A stretch of DNA of 64,000 nt from Geosiphon pyriformis (GCA_016748015.1 JAAOMT010000561.1:256026-320025); one strand, 5' to 3'. Shown: positions 1 through 11,950, counted from the first letter of the stretch. Notes: a model not told the origin generated them from the letters alone. Numbers and translations: made by a program.

Positions 1-1700
1 GGGCAATATTTAAAAAAAAGATATTTTAATTATATCAATTTTTTAAACTTCATTCTAACTTATAACTTATCTTTTATTACTATAAAAATACAACTGCATA
101 ATCGCGATATGAATTTTTAGAATCAATATTAATTATATTATAGGCAAGTTATTTTATATAAATACTCACTTGATCCGATGTTCTGGATGACTTGATGTTT
201 TATTCCTAATTTTTTGGGAAAGAAAATCAAACTCTATCACTTGATTTAGTCAAACTTTTGAATAGCATGCTTAACCCGTAATTTTTTTGAATTTCCTTTA
301 ATATTAAGGAATATTAGCAAAGTATTTTTTTAGACATATTTTTAATAATTAAAAGTTATCTAATTTCTAATGTACAGTAGATAAGAAAAATTTCCAGTTT
401 ATGAATTGAATTTAATTGACGAGACTTTATAATCTTAGCGATTCAAATTTTTTCAACTTTTAACCAAGAATTTATTAATTTCAATATATATCAATACCTC
501 CATAAGTACACCCTCTATAAGTGGACTCTCTCTCTCCATACGCACACTATTGCCTAGTCTATAAATGCATGCATATGACAATTGTATAATAATGACTAAT
601 CAGAAGTTTCTAAAAGTTTTTTAGGTAATGATAACATAATGTTAGATTTAGTTTTGATAGTTTTGATTGTATTTGGCATTGAAAAAAAGGTTATTTATGA
701 AAAAATTTCTATTTTATTATTGGCTATTCTTTAAATGTATGCTCTCTCTAAGTATATTATTGCAGTGATTACCAAATTTATAATAATTTACACATATTGC
801 AAAATTTGCAGTTTTAATTAAAAGTAAAAGATAAAAGAATGGCTAAAAATAATATTTAACAATATATTCACTTCATTTAATATCATGCAAAGTATAAAAA
901 ATATACATATATCTTATAATTTAAATATATAAAAAATTAATTGTTAAAAATATTTGTATTATAAAAAGATTAATTAATTACACACAAAAAAAAATTTTAA
1001 TTATGCCTAAATATCAAAATTAACAAAGTCGACAGTAGAATATAATAATTTAATAACTCAAAATTTTTAAAAACTTTTATAATCATATTCTATTATAAAT
1101 ATCTGTAATAAAAATTTTATATATAACAAGAAATACAGTAGCGAATTTACTTTACTATTTATAAGTTAATATATTATTTTTATAATTCAGGTAATTTAAA
1201 AACTTCTAATATTAAAAAATAAAATGCTAAAAATATTTCCGCTTTATTTTATATAATTTGAATTGATATATCTTGTCAAAAAATTACATATATCAAAAAA
1301 GTAACTTTAATTATGTTATAAACACGAAATACTATAAGAATATTAATAGGGTTAAAAATCGCATGTTATAAAATAATTTTTTTCACAAATTAAGCAGTTG
1401 TATCTGAGATTCACAAAATTTTTTGAAGCTTTATTAACTACTGGATGGAGTAAAGGAATGCCTAGTTACTTTTTGCGGGTTCTTTATTTAATCCATAATG
1501 AGAATTTCTTAAAATAGGACTCATGACATATTGTATAAAAGTTTTCTGTTACATAAATAAATAATAAATGATAAAGGCAATTATTAGATTTTTGAAAATT
1601 TTCCTGCAGGGGGTTTATCATTTTGTGCATTTTTTTTGACTAAATGAATACAAATATTAATAATAAAATTCATTATTTTTAAGATATCTTATTTTAAACT
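1..1700. other. AT-rich intergenic sequence, no gene seen
   Basis: No open frame of useful length is visible on either strand. The last ~330 bases (about 1375-1700) resemble the sequence upstream of the two broken BTB-TLDc copies: a stretch reading 'ttaagcagttg...ggatggagtaa' recurs near 6310-6365, and a 'cctgcag' block plus the 'atatcttattttaaac' stretch recurs before the copies at 6413 and 23275. The duplications therefore carried 5' flanking DNA, probably including the promoter. No clear TATA box was identified. Confidence 0.6.
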
Positions 1701-1715
1701 TCTCATATGTTATCA

Positions 1716-3209
1716 ATGGCACCTCAACAACTCTTTCGCGCTTTATCTCACGATTTCGGGAAATTATTGAATAGTCAGAATTTTTCTGATGTTAGGATTA
1801 TTGCTGGCGAAACGCCTAATATTAGAACTTTCCATGTCCATTCCCAAATTTTAGCAGCAAGATCCTCGTATTTTGCTATAGCGCTCTCTAATGATTGGGT
1901 TAAAAGAGAAAATAACACCATCGTCTTTTCTAAGCCTAATATATCACCCCACATTTTTGAGGTGATTCTTCGGTGAGTATTTTTTGCTTGATTGATATTT
2001 CTATTTCTAATTATTGAATTTTTTATTTTATTTAGATACATTTATAGTGGTGAAATATCTCTTAATGAACACGGAGTACTTACAATCTTAGAATTGCTTA
2101 TTGCTGCTGATGAACTTATTCTAGAAAACCTTATTAATCACCTTGAAGATTATCTAATTGGACAACAGGCAAAAGAGTTGAAAGAAAATTTCGCCACTTT
2201 TTATGAAACATCCTTTATGCATCATTCGTTCAAAAAGCTACAAAAGTTTTGCACCGAAATATCTATCAAAAATCCATCTGCATTTTTTTACTCTCAAGAT
2301 TTTACCTCCCTCAATAAAAATGCTCTTTGCTCAATTTTATCCCGGGATGACCTAAATATGGAAGAAAGTGAAATATGGGATAAGATTTTAGAATGGGGAA
2401 TCGCTAAATTAAGCAATGAAATTCAATTAGAAAAAGTTCTTAATTGGACAGATGAAAACTTTGAAGCTTTTAAGGAATCTATCGAAGAACTTCTACCTTT
2501 AATCCGGTTCTTTAACATCTCTTCAGTTGACTTTTATCATAAAGTAAAGCCATTTGCGAGAATTTTACCTGGAACCTTATATGAAGATCTTTTACATCAT
2601 TATCTACCAGGGAGTCGTCAAATATCTATTGACGCTAAGCCATTACGTTTTTCACAATTAAAAATTGAATCAGTGCTTCTTCAACCACACAATATAAAGC
2701 AGCTTGATCACTGGATTCAAGGCAGAGACGAAAACACTCCTTTTCAAAACCGACTTGGAAATGATTTTAAATTACTACTTCGAGGCAGTCGAGACGGATT
2801 CTCACCAAATGATTTTCATCGGTTATGTGATAAAAAAGGAGCAACAGTTACTTTAATCAAAGTTAAAGGGACTGGTCAATTGATTGGTGGCTATAGCCCA
2901 GAATCTTGGGACTCTTTAGGTTCATATTTAAATGGAGAGGGAAGTTTTATTTTTTCCCTTGGAGATGGCAAAGCTCAAAATGCTAAACTTAGCAAATCTG
3001 TTGGCAGATTTGGATCTTTTAGTCATAAAAAATTTGGACCCCAATTTGGCCCTAATAGTATTCAAACCAATAGTAATAATTTTCAATTTATTCCATGCAG
3101 TTGTCGAAAGGAAACATATTATGAGCACGTTATAATGCCTGGGTCAGATAATAAAAAAGTAGATTTTTTTTTTGATGAGTATGAAGTTTTTCAAATCATT
3201 AAATTTTAA
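1716..3209 (+). CDS. BTB-BACK-TLDc protein, intact, two exons
   Basis: Exons 1716-1972 and 2036-3209 (476 aa). The 63-nt intron starts GTGAGT and ends TTTAG; splicing is phase 2 and joins an ILR codon to YIYSG without breaking the BTB fold. An earlier in-frame ATG exists at 1707, but the related copies start at the Met of MAPxQLF, so 1716 is preferred. Seen: an N-terminal BTB/POZ domain (about residues 20-115, with DVRI, FHVHSQILAARSSYF and the YIYSGEISL turn), a helical BACK-like middle, and a C-terminal TLDc domain (about 310-476, with LLLRGSRDGF, LIGGYSPESW and FIFSLGDG). BTB proteins of this type usually act as Cullin-3 substrate adaptors; TLDc domains are linked to oxidation resistance and V-ATPase control. 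The target is unknown. Related broken copies lie downstream. The family is strongly expanded in arbuscular mycorrhizal fungi. Confidence 0.9.
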
Positions 3210-3480
3210 TTCACTGAATTAGATTCCCAATTTTGAAATTTGTAACTCCAGAATTTATTAGTCTATCGTACTCAACTTTGTCCAAGAAATTTAAAATCGC
3301 ATATTTTAAACGCAGTACATTCTGTATAGGTTTACCCTATGAACCTTTTTTTAGAGAACATTTTCTTAAATTTTCAAAATGAAAAAATAAGAATTTTTAT
3401 ATTAAATTTTAATAGAAAGTGATCTTTCGAAGTTTATATTTTATATATAGGAGCCGAAATATAAATTAGAGAATCTTATT
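3210..3480 (+). repeat. Conserved 3' flank shared by the three related BTB-TLDc copies
   Basis: The DNA after the stop codon can be aligned by eye with 7865-8100 and 24790-25020: shared landmarks are 'attctg(t/a)ataggttta' and 'tttttttagaga' followed by an A/T run and 'gatctttcgaagttta'-like text. This shows that the three gene copies arose by DNA-level duplication including 3' flanks, not by retrocopying; all also keep the intron. Confidence 0.65.
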
Positions 3481-3571
3481 TATTAACAAACTCAAAAAAG
3501 TCTAAAAATAATTATTAAATTACTCTATATATATATCTTCAAGCTAATTAGGTCTTGATATTTATTATCAC

Positions 3572-3765
3572 TAAGTTCTGCAACGAAATAGCTTTTAACA
3601 ATGCAACTATAGTCTTTAACTCTTACGATTTAATAAAATGCCCTTTTCTCACTTTTATCTAGGAATGAATTGAATATATAGACGTAAGTGAAAATACGGG
3701 GGAAAGACTGTAGAATGGGAAGTCACTAAATTAAGTAATGGTATTCTATTAGAGAATATTGCCAT
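3572..3765 (+). pseudogene. Eroded internal fragment of a BTB-TLDc gene
   Basis: This stretch matches the BACK-region coding sequence of the intact gene (about 2245-2440): text for 'ttctgc(a)acgaaatagc', 'gtctttaactct', 'cttttatc', 'gatga..taaatat', 'gtagaatggg(g)agtc' and 'ctaaattaag(c/t)aatgg' follows in the same order but with many indels and no open frame. It shares private changes ('ttttaacaatgca(a/g)ctatag') with the fragment at 9622-9830, so the two fragments are closer to each other than to the genes. No BTB or TLDc ends are seen. Confidence 0.75.
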
Positions 3766-6290
3766 GGAGTTCAAAAATAATAATTAAAACTACCAGAAAC
3801 GTAATCATTATTACTCGCAGGTGAATAATAGATTGGATTCTTAATTATTTCGTCAACTACTTTATTGCTGCTTAAAAATTTTTCAAAAAAGTTCTTAAAA
3901 AAATATGAACCAGCATGCTGCACGCCAATTCTTTTTATTATTTTGGAATGCTCTTTTAATACCGTTTATATTCGTCGTAATAATGAGCTCCCGGACGAGT
4001 TCTTTGCCTTTCGTAATGTGGATAAAGGACAAAAGATAAAATATGAATAAGTTATTATTCGAAAAACTTTTTTTAATAACTTTGTATAATAGTAAGTTTA
4101 GAAAGTAACTTTTAAAGGTAGCTTATATTTATATTAATCAATTATTGTTTTTTTAAAGGAAAAATTTTAAATACTTTTTTTAAATGATCTAATTAAAAGA
4201 AACAATTTTTAGCTACATCAAAAACTCATAAAAGATGTTAACTTTTTTAAATATTCAAAACTTTATATTATTTTTAACAATTTTAAGTTTTTTAAATATT
4301 CTCATTTTGAATAATTTTATTATTAATGTTCTTCAAATTTAATTAGTAATTTTTTCTTTTAAAATATTAATAAAATATTTATATGATATCATTAATATGA
4401 GAGTATATTGCTGTTTTAAATATTTCTTTTAAATTTTACTCTGCTTTTATATCATATACTAAATATCATAGATATATTTAACCAGCAACGGCTTTAAAAT
4501 TCTAGTTTTAATAGCTCAATTCTTTATGAAATTTGTGTAAGAAGTTTTTTAATGATGTTAAAAAAATTGAATAAAACCTATATTATATTTCTTACAAAAA
4601 AAATAGGCTTTAAAATAAAAATAATGTTTTAAAAAACACCAAAAAATAACTTTTCTTAATATTAAAAAGAAATTAGTTGTTTTGAATAAAAAAAAAGCTG
4701 TTTCTTTATTTTTTGGTTTTCTTGATTTTTAAACAGATATAAAAGAAATAATAAAGAAAAAATTAGTCTTGCTACCAGTTTATTGTTAAAAACTCTTGAA
4801 TTGTTTATAATAATAGCGATCATACTAAAACTGGTTTTAATTAGTTATTTTAAAGAATACAGTCTAGCTATTTTTACTTTAAAAAGTTTTTGATTATTTA
4901 AACTAGTAAAAACAATATTAAAAATAGAAGTTATAACTATTTTATTTTTTGTTTTAATTGTAAATTAATAAAAAACTATTATTATTAATTTTAAAATATT
5001 AATAAAAAATATATTTATATTAATTGTGTTATTTTTTATTTTTTTATTAACTATGCTAATTATATTAAAATCTTTATAAACATAAATTATGTGTAATCAA
5101 CTGCATAAATCTATGTTAATAAATATTCATCTATTTTTTAAATCAAAAGTACTTAATATTTTTATTTTAACAAAAATATTTAACAAATATTTGCTCATTT
5201 TTAACACATTTTTACATTTATTTTTTAGTAGTATTTTTATAAAATTCAAATACATTATTTTATATGTTATATATATTATATAATTTTTTTTAATTAATAA
5301 TATTTACCCAATATTACAAAACTGTAAATATTTACAAAGTAAGTTTTGTATCTGTTTTGAATTGGTTAAAATTTTTAAGAATACTAGTAATTAAGTTAAC
5401 TATATATTTAATTAAAACTTTTAAAAAATAAAATAATTTTTTATGTTTATAAAAATATTTGCTTTGGAAGTTACAAAAAAGTAATTGAATTACTAAAGAA
5501 CTCATTTTTACCACCATTAACTTGCTTAAATTACAAATCACGCAATTTAAATTACAAAAAATTCAATTTAAATTCATATATTTTATTAATAAGACTATTG
5601 AAAAAACAGCAGCTTTGACATAAAGCTGGTAAACCAAATAATATAAAACGTGAATACAACAAAAGACTTAAAAAATTGCTTTATAAAACCAGGAAAAACA
5701 GCTTTATAATTAAAAACTAGATAATTTAAACTTTTAATACTTATAATAAGACTAACATCCAGAAATTTCTTGTTGCATACAATGTGTACATAAAGTATAG
5801 GTTTTAATAATTGCTTTATTAAATGTTTTTTTGGATTTAAAAGTATTAAAAACAATAATTAATATTAAAAAACCAGAAAATAAAACAAATTACTGATTTC
5901 AAAGACTGTATAACTAAAAAAAAGATTAATCAACGTGGTCTTAAATATTTTAAAAACAATAATTCTTTTTTTAATTAACCAAAAAAATTTTAATATAATT
6001 TTTTATTATTAAAATTGATCAGTATTACCAGTAAAAAAAATATGAGTTCAAAAATAGCCAATAATAAAAAAAATATTGTTTTACAAATAACATTTTTTTT
6101 CTGATGCCAAATACACAATCAATGCAGACCATGGAGTTTTACATATGACTAGCCATAAAGCTACTTAAAACTATCTTATTATTAATAATTAAACAATTAG
6201 AAACTTTTAATTGATAACTACTCTAAGAATAAAAAATTGCAGTTTAAAGTAAACCATTTTCTTTAAGTATAATAAATATAAACGAGTTTT
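3766..6290. other. AT-rich stretch without a supported gene
   Basis: Only very AT-rich sequence with short chance frames rich in Phe, Ile, Asn and Lys. A 61-codon frame at 3865-4050 (plus) has somewhat higher GC and could be a relic: around 3990-4015 its bases resemble 45072-45092 in the Fanzor-like relic ('ggacga(a/g)tt(t/c)tt(c/t)gcctttc'), but the match is too short to call. Confidence 0.45.
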
Positions 6291-6412
6291 GGCTATCATA
6301 TCTCAAAAAATTAAGCAGTTGCCTCTGATATTTTGAAGCCTTATTAAATAGTGGATGGAGTAAGAGAATTCCATTTTAAGATATCTTATTTTAAACTTTT
6401 CATATCTTATCA

Positions 6413-7832
6413 ATGGCACCCCGACAGCTCTTTCACGCTTTATCTCACGATTTCGAGAGCTTATTGAATAGTCTGAATTTTTCTGATATTAGGATTATTT
6501 TTGGCGAAGCGTCTAATACTAGAACTGTTTATGTTCATTCGCAAATTTTAGCGGCAAGATCCTCGTATTTTGCTATAGCACTCTCTGGTGATTGGGTTAA
6601 AAGAGAAAATAACACTATCGTCTTTTCTAAACCTAATATATCGCCAGATATTTTTGAGCTGATTCTTCGGTGAGTAATTTTGTTTGCTTAATAATTCTAT
6701 TCATGACTATTTAATTTATTTTATTTTATCTAGATACATTTATAGTGGTGAAATATCTCTTAATGAACACGGACCACTTACAATCTTAGAATTGTTTATT
6801 GCCGCTGACGAGCTTATTCTAGAAAAACTTATTGATCACCTTGAAGATTATTTAATTGAACACCATGTAAAAGAGTTGGAAGAAAATTTTGCCACCTTTC
6901 ATGAGACATCCTTCATCCATCATTCGTTCAAAAAGCTACAAAAGGTCTGCATCGAAATAGCTGTCAACAATTCATCCGCAGTCTTTAACTCTCAAAATTT
7001 TACTTCCCTTAATAGAAATGTCCTTTGCTCAATTTTATCCTGGGATGACCGAAACATGGAAGAAAGTGAAATATGGGAAAAGATTATAGAATGGGGAGTC
7101 GCAAAATTAAGCAATGACATTCATTGGAAAAAGTTCTTAATTGGACAGATGAAAACTTTGAAGCTTTTAAGGAATCTATTGAAGAACTTCTACCTTTAAT
7201 CCGATACTTTAACATCTCTTCAGTTGACTTTTATCATAAAGTAAAGCCATTTGCGAGAATTTTACCTGGAATCTTATATGAAGATCTTTTACAGCATTAT
7301 CTAGTACCGGGTAGTCATCAAGAGTCTATGGATGCTCAGCCATTACGTGTTTCCTTGCTTAAATATTGATTCAAAGCTTTTCCAATCGCATAATAAAAAA
7401 CAGCTTGATCATTGGATTCGAAAATACTCCTTTTAAAGATCAACTTGGAAATGATAACAAAGGATCAAAAATTACTGTAATCAAAGTTAAATGGACTGGT
7501 CAATTGATTGGCGGCTATAACCCAGAATCTTGGCATTCTCGTTGGGATTGGATAGATGGAAAAGAAAGTTTTATTTTTTCCCTTGGAGATGGCAAAGCTC
7601 AAAATGCCAAACTTAGCAATTTAGTTAGCAAAAATGGACCTTTTTGTCATAAAGAGCTCGGACCCCAATTTGGCTATGATAGTATTCGAACCTATAGTCA
7701 TAATTTTCAATCTATTCCATGCAGTTGTATAAAGGAAACAAATTATGAGCACGTTATAATGCCTGGGTCAGAAAATACAGCGGTAGAATTTTTTTTGATG
7801 AGTATGAAGTTTTTCAAATCATCAAAAATTAA
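6413..7832 (+). pseudogene. BTB-BACK-TLDc pseudogene, copy 2
   Basis: Exon 1 (6413-6669) is open and starts at the conserved MAPRQLF. The 64-nt intron (6670-6733, GTGAGT...CTAG) is identical to that of the copy at 23275. Exon 2 is open from 6734 to about 7123, where one A is lost compared with the intact gene (caattgg to cattgg) and the frame shifts. The shifted frame continues as LNWTDENFEAFKES until a TGA at 7367-7369. In the TLDc part, about 11 bases after 'ttggattc' and 66 bases near 7458 are missing compared with the copy at 23275; the second loss removes the LLLRGSRDGFSP core. A shortened T run near 7788 shifts the frame again before the final coding bases. Several independent lesions argue against sequencing error. 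A truncated N-terminal BTB-BACK product of about 240 residues could in principle still be made. Confidence 0.88.
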
Positions 7833-7864
7833 ATCACTGCATAAGATATTTTCTAAAGGTTAGG

Positions 7865-8100
7865 CTAAATAGGACTCACAATTTTGAAATTTATACTTAT
7901 AAAATCTTTTATAATCTATCCCTCTTGTCCCCCATCCAAGAAAGCCAAATTCACAAATAAAATCTTATTTTAAACGTGGTACATTCTGAATAGGATTACT
8001 AATGAATCTTTTTTTAGAGAACGCTTTATTACTTTTTGAATAAAAACATAAGAATTACCCACATTAAATTTTTAATATAGAGCAATCTTTTGAAGTTTAG
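7865..8100 (+). repeat. 3' flank of BTB-TLDc copy 2, shared with the other copies
   Basis: Alignable by eye with 3210-3480 and 24790-25020 (see that entry). It ends near 'gagcaatcttttgaagtttag'-like text, after which similarity is no longer visible. Confidence 0.6.
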
Positions 8101-9590
8101 GCATAAGTCAAACTCAATAAACAATACGTTATCAAAATAAAAAGTCGAGAATAAATAGTAATAGAAATTGATAAATTTGGATAAAAATTTAAATATACGC
8201 AACCAGTATAAGTTTTTCCTAGAAAAAGTAAACTATTTATAAAGTATAAGCTATGATGGAACTTGTAAGATATGTTATATTCATAAAAATCAGTGATCCA
8301 TTTCATATATTTTATAAATATCAAATAGTTATTAATTTTTATTTCAATCTATTTTTCAATTTTTGATAAAAAGACCTTAATTTTAATAAACCCAAACCAT
8401 CAATCTTTTCAAAAGCCAGATATTTATAATTTTTATTATTACTGTGTTTGCATAAAATTCAGGTAATCTAATTTCCAATTATATCCAAAGAAAAACAAAT
8501 GTTTGTAATGAATGGCGATTCCAATAGTATAACAATCCGAAGCATAGCTTAAAAATCATTTTAAATTTTTTTCAGAAATGATCAATAATATGTGGAGTAT
8601 AGTTGTGGAAATGTAAAAAAACGGATGCTAAGATATCTATTAGAATTTGAGCATTTTGTAATGAACGAGAGAGAAGATATTTTGCATGATATTTTAAATA
8701 AGTTAAATAACTACTAATAAAACTTTGGATTGTACATATGATAAGTACAACCGTTTTCAATTACCGAACGAGCCATTTAGTGTAAAACCGTCATTACCCA
8801 ATGTAATTATCATTATTATTTTTATTATTATTATTATACACTTAATATCTAATTTTAATTTACTCTATATATTCTAATTTATAGATTTCAAAGAACTTGT
8901 GTATCTCCTTGACAGCAAGAATTTAATAAAATTGAGAATATAATTAAATATAATTATTTATTGGTTATTATTTAAATGACTCTTAATAAATTTAATAGCA
9001 ATCTTTTCAAAAGATATATATATATTTTAAATTATATTGACTATTCCATATTTATATTCGTTTCTATATATTTTGAAATAAATTATATATATACTTAAAA
9101 GTGATTTTTACATTTTAATTTTAAAATTTAATAATAATTTTCATATTACATTAAAGTAAAGATATTCTCAAGAAAGTTTAATAAATACAAAAAACTAAAT
9201 TATGTTTCAAAAAAAATTATGTTTTTAAAATTGACTTTTATTGTGGTTTAAGAATTACGAAATTTGTTAATTTTGATTTTTGATAAATTGAATTAATTTT
9301 CATTTAAATTTGGTCTATAAATTGATGATTATTAATATACCACATCAATTTGAAATATACTGTAGCAGATTTAATATAAATTTAAGCTTTAAATTTGTGC
9401 GTAAAATTATATTCTGACTTTATTAACTTTATTAATTTTTTCTTTAAGAAAATATAAATTACAAATACATTTTGAAGCGTTTATTTTATTAATGGATCGA
9501 ATAATTCAATTACAAATTCTAATATATATAAATTACAAAAATAACTAGTTGAAAAATAAATGATTTAAGCAGTTAAAAGACAACTTATAT
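8101..9590. other. AT-rich sequence, no supported gene
   Basis: No gene was recognised. Short frames at 8097-8324 and 8572-8760 (both minus) are low in complexity, and a short minus-strand kinase-like phrase near 8500-8560 does not continue. A TTA microsatellite lies around 8815-8838. Confidence 0.4.
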
Positions 9591-9621
9591 AAACTAGGCC
9601 TTGATGATGTATTGCCATAAA

Positions 9622-9830
9622 ATTTCTGCAATGAAATAGCTTTTAACAATGCAGCTATAGTCTTTAACTCTCGAGATTTTACCTCCTTTAATAAAATGCT
9701 TTTTCCTTGCTTTTATCCCGGGATGACTTAAATGTGAACGGAAGTAAAATATGGAGAAAATTGTAGAATGGGGAGTCGCTAAATCAAGCAATGGCATTCA
9801 ATTGGAAAGAGAGAGCTTTAAGGCTTTATT
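9622..9830 (+). pseudogene. Second eroded internal fragment of a BTB-TLDc gene
   Basis: Follows the BACK-region coding order of the intact family: text for 'gaaatagc', 'gtctttaactctc(a/g)agattttacctcc', 'tttatcccgggatgac', 'taaat', 'gtagaatggggagtcgct', 'aagcaatggcattcaattggaaa' and 'gctttaaggc'. The frame is broken repeatedly and both ends of the gene are missing. It shares distinctive changes with the fragment at 3572-3765, including upstream 'taggccttgat(g)at'-like text, so one fragment may be a copy of the other made after the loss of the flanking domains. Confidence 0.78.
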
Positions 9831-9984
9831 GAAGTATCTGAAACTAATATTTTTATTTTCTAGCTTAATAAATTACTTTTGTAAAATTTAAAGTTTAGTA
9901 TTGAATTACTTATGATTTAATAATGATAGTTTGATAGAAATACGAACTTCGAGTGTTAATGGAAACAAATCCCATTTTAAGTTT

Positions 9985-10335
9985 AAAAATGCCATGGTAG
10001 ATCCCCCACTGCGGCTGCCTTCTGATACCAATAGAATGCCTTAAGACTATTTGCATTAATTCCTCGTCACTGTTTATAGCAACTGACAAGATTAATATGG
10101 ACTACACTATTACAAGTCTTGGCTGCTTTATTGAACCAGACAAAAGCTTGGTGCTTATCTTGACTGGTTCCAACCAAGGCAATATAACAATACCTATATC
10201 GAGCTTGACCTAATGAATAACCAGTTTCAGTGCTTTTTTGTTAGAAATTAAAGGATTGCTATTATCACATATTGTGCCCAATCCGTAGTTATAAAGATAC
10301 CTAAGCAGACGAGCGAATTTTGGCTGATAAATTTT
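9985..10335 (-). pseudogene. Sel1-repeat protein relic
   Basis: Reading the minus strand from about 10320 downward gives YLYNYGLGTICDN, then after a frameshift GYSLGQARYRYCYIALVGT, DKHQAFVWFNKAAK, CYKQ-stop-RGINANSLKAFYWYQ and KAAAVGDLPWHF. The spacing and the A-F-x-W-(F/Y)-x-K-A-A signature are those of Sel1-like (TPR-class) repeats, at least two and a half units. Sel1 proteins are protein-interaction scaffolds and are abundant in arbuscular mycorrhizal fungi, often behind a kinase domain; no kinase is seen next to this relic. At least one frameshift and one in-frame stop mark it as dead. Confidence 0.75.
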
Positions 10336-10339
10336 CTTG

Positions 10340-10730
10340 GAGAAGAGTTGAAAAACGCCTTTTAGAATTTGATTTTGTGAGAAAATCTACTCTTTGATAT
10401 TTCAAACTACATAAAAATCTGATTTTTCCCATTTTTCATTCTTTTTTCAAAAATTTCATCTTTTAGTAAAGATTTTAAAGTAATAGTTACAGTATTTAAT
10501 TAGTATTATAAATCCAAATTTAAACTTCTAAAAACCTTTGCTAGCCAATAAAAATTGCTAAAATTTTCAGCTTCAAAAAAAAAAGAACCATAATACCAGT
10601 CATCTTTACGAGCACTGCTTATAGTATACTCCTCCTATAGTACCCTCCATATTCACAAATATTGACACATGAGTTCTGTAATTAAGATTCTAAACAATAA
10701 TGATGAGAACACGGATATGGCAGGGAGATG
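10340..10730. other. Spacer between Sel1 relic and 140-bp repeats
   Basis: No gene or known element is recognised here; the sequence is of mixed composition with scattered stops in all frames. Confidence 0.4.
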
Positions 10731-10734
10731 ACAA

Positions 10735-11165
10735 AAAAAAATTTCTCGTTTAGGAAAATTTTAAAGGTTCGGAGTTTGTGCTTTACGCCCATGTAGTTTT
10801 GTGTGAACCTAACACAGCTAACATGAGATAGATATTGATAGACATTTTCTATCTTCCACTTTATCTTCGCTCATAAAAAAAATTCCTCGCTTAGAAAAAT
10901 TTTAAGAGTTCGGAGTTTGTGCTTTACGCCCATGTAGTTTTGTGTGAACCTGGCACAGCTGACATGAGATATATATTGATAGACATTTTCTATCTTCCAC
11001 TTTATCTTCGCTCATAAAAAAAATTAGTGCTTAGAAAAGTTTTAAGGGTTCGGAGTTTGTGCTTTACGCCCATGTAGTTTTGTGTGAACCTGACACAGCT
11101 AACATGAGATAAATATTGATAGACATTTTCTATCTTCCACTTTATCTTCACTCATAAAAAAAATA
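10735..11165. repeat. Three tandem copies of a ~140-bp repeat
   Basis: The phrase 'ggagtttgtgctttacgccc' begins at 10771, 10912 and 11052, giving periods of 141 and 140 bases. Each copy ends with 'cttccactttatctt(c)g/actcat' and an A run, and contains a short inverted repeat, GATAGA-CATTT-TCTATC. Divergence among copies is low (a few substitutions and a shortened A/T part), so amplification is recent. No coding frame is conserved. Confidence 0.9.
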
Positions 11166-11319
11166 GGGATTAAAAATATTTTTGATCAAAACAACAAATC
11201 CTTTTTTGGTTAAGATTAGCTGCTGTTCTAAAATCACATTATTTCAAAGGCAGGGCTATGTTTATAACGAATGACCTAATAATTCGAAAAATTTTTTATA
11301 TAAAAACAGCCCTTGCTTC

Positions 11320-11700
11320 CTTTATCGTTCCATTCCTTCCCCTTATTGCCTCTCTTCATTTCTTTATCACTTCGCTTCCCTTCTTTCTTTTCCTTCCTTT
11401 ATCACCTCCCTTTCTTCTCTTCCTTTCTTTATCGCTTCCCTTCTTCTCTTCTTTATCACCTCCCTTTCTTCTCTTCCTTTCTTTATCGCTTCACTTCTTC
11501 TCTTCTTTATCGCTTCCCTTCTTCTCTTCTTTATCGCTTCACTTCTTCTCTTCTTCATCGCTTCCCTTTCTTCTTTTCCTTTCTTTATCGCTTCCCTTCC
11601 TTCATTCTTTCCCTTCCTTTTTTTCGTCCCCCGTTTCTTCCATTCTCTCATTTTTTCTTTTTTTTTGTTCTCCCTTCCTGTCCTTTTCTCCATCTTCGTT
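11320..11700. repeat. Pyrimidine-rich minisatellite
   Basis: Variants of a roughly 24-27-base unit such as 'ctttatcgcttcccttcttct' repeat along the plus strand, making a nearly pure polypyrimidine strand and polypurine complement. Frames are open on both strands (Leu/Ser/Phe-rich one way, Lys/Arg/Glu-rich the other) purely because of this composition, so no protein is called. Mirror-like purine tracts of this length can form triplex DNA; that is inference. Confidence 0.85.
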
Positions 11701-11853
11701 CCTATATAAGGTGAGTTTCGCTGGGTATTGTACTTGTTAAAAAGTTTAAGCGTTAAAAAATAAAAAGATGAAAAAATGAAAAAAAATAAAAAAAAAGATT
11801 TTTTCGGGCGATTTTTTAAGATAATTGTCCTCTATAATTATCTTGGACTTGTC

Positions 11854-11950
11854 GCGTGCACATTTCTTTTTGATTAATCACAAATACAAACTTGATCATG
11901 TGACAATACTCATATGCATCTTTTTTATAGATGACTTATTTACAACAAAA
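11854..11950. repeat. 'GTGCACA' flank module, copy 1
   Basis: First of three ~85-95-base copies (others at 13785-13880 and 14147-14232). All share 'cgtgcacattt', 'ttgattaatc(a/g)caaatacaaac', 'ttgatcatgtgacaatactc' and a 'tttttatag' end. Copies 1 and 2 continue into 'acttatttaca(a/g)caaaagcc' and a CT-rich stretch leading to GGTGAGTTTCGCTGG. Confidence 0.85.

Noticed and set aside
3865-4050. 61-codon plus-strand frame with a short base match to the Fanzor-like relic
   Set aside because: The match is about 20 bases with substitutions and does not extend on either side; it may be chance.
8480-8560. Minus-strand phrase ASDCYTIGIAIHYK resembling a kinase subdomain IX
   Set aside because: The similarity covers about 14 residues and neither the preceding nor the following kinase motifs are present.
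11258-11740. Long open frames on both strands in the CT-rich tract
   Set aside because: They are open only because of the biased base composition; the peptides are low-complexity Leu/Ser/Phe or Lys/Arg/Glu and no gene structure is present.
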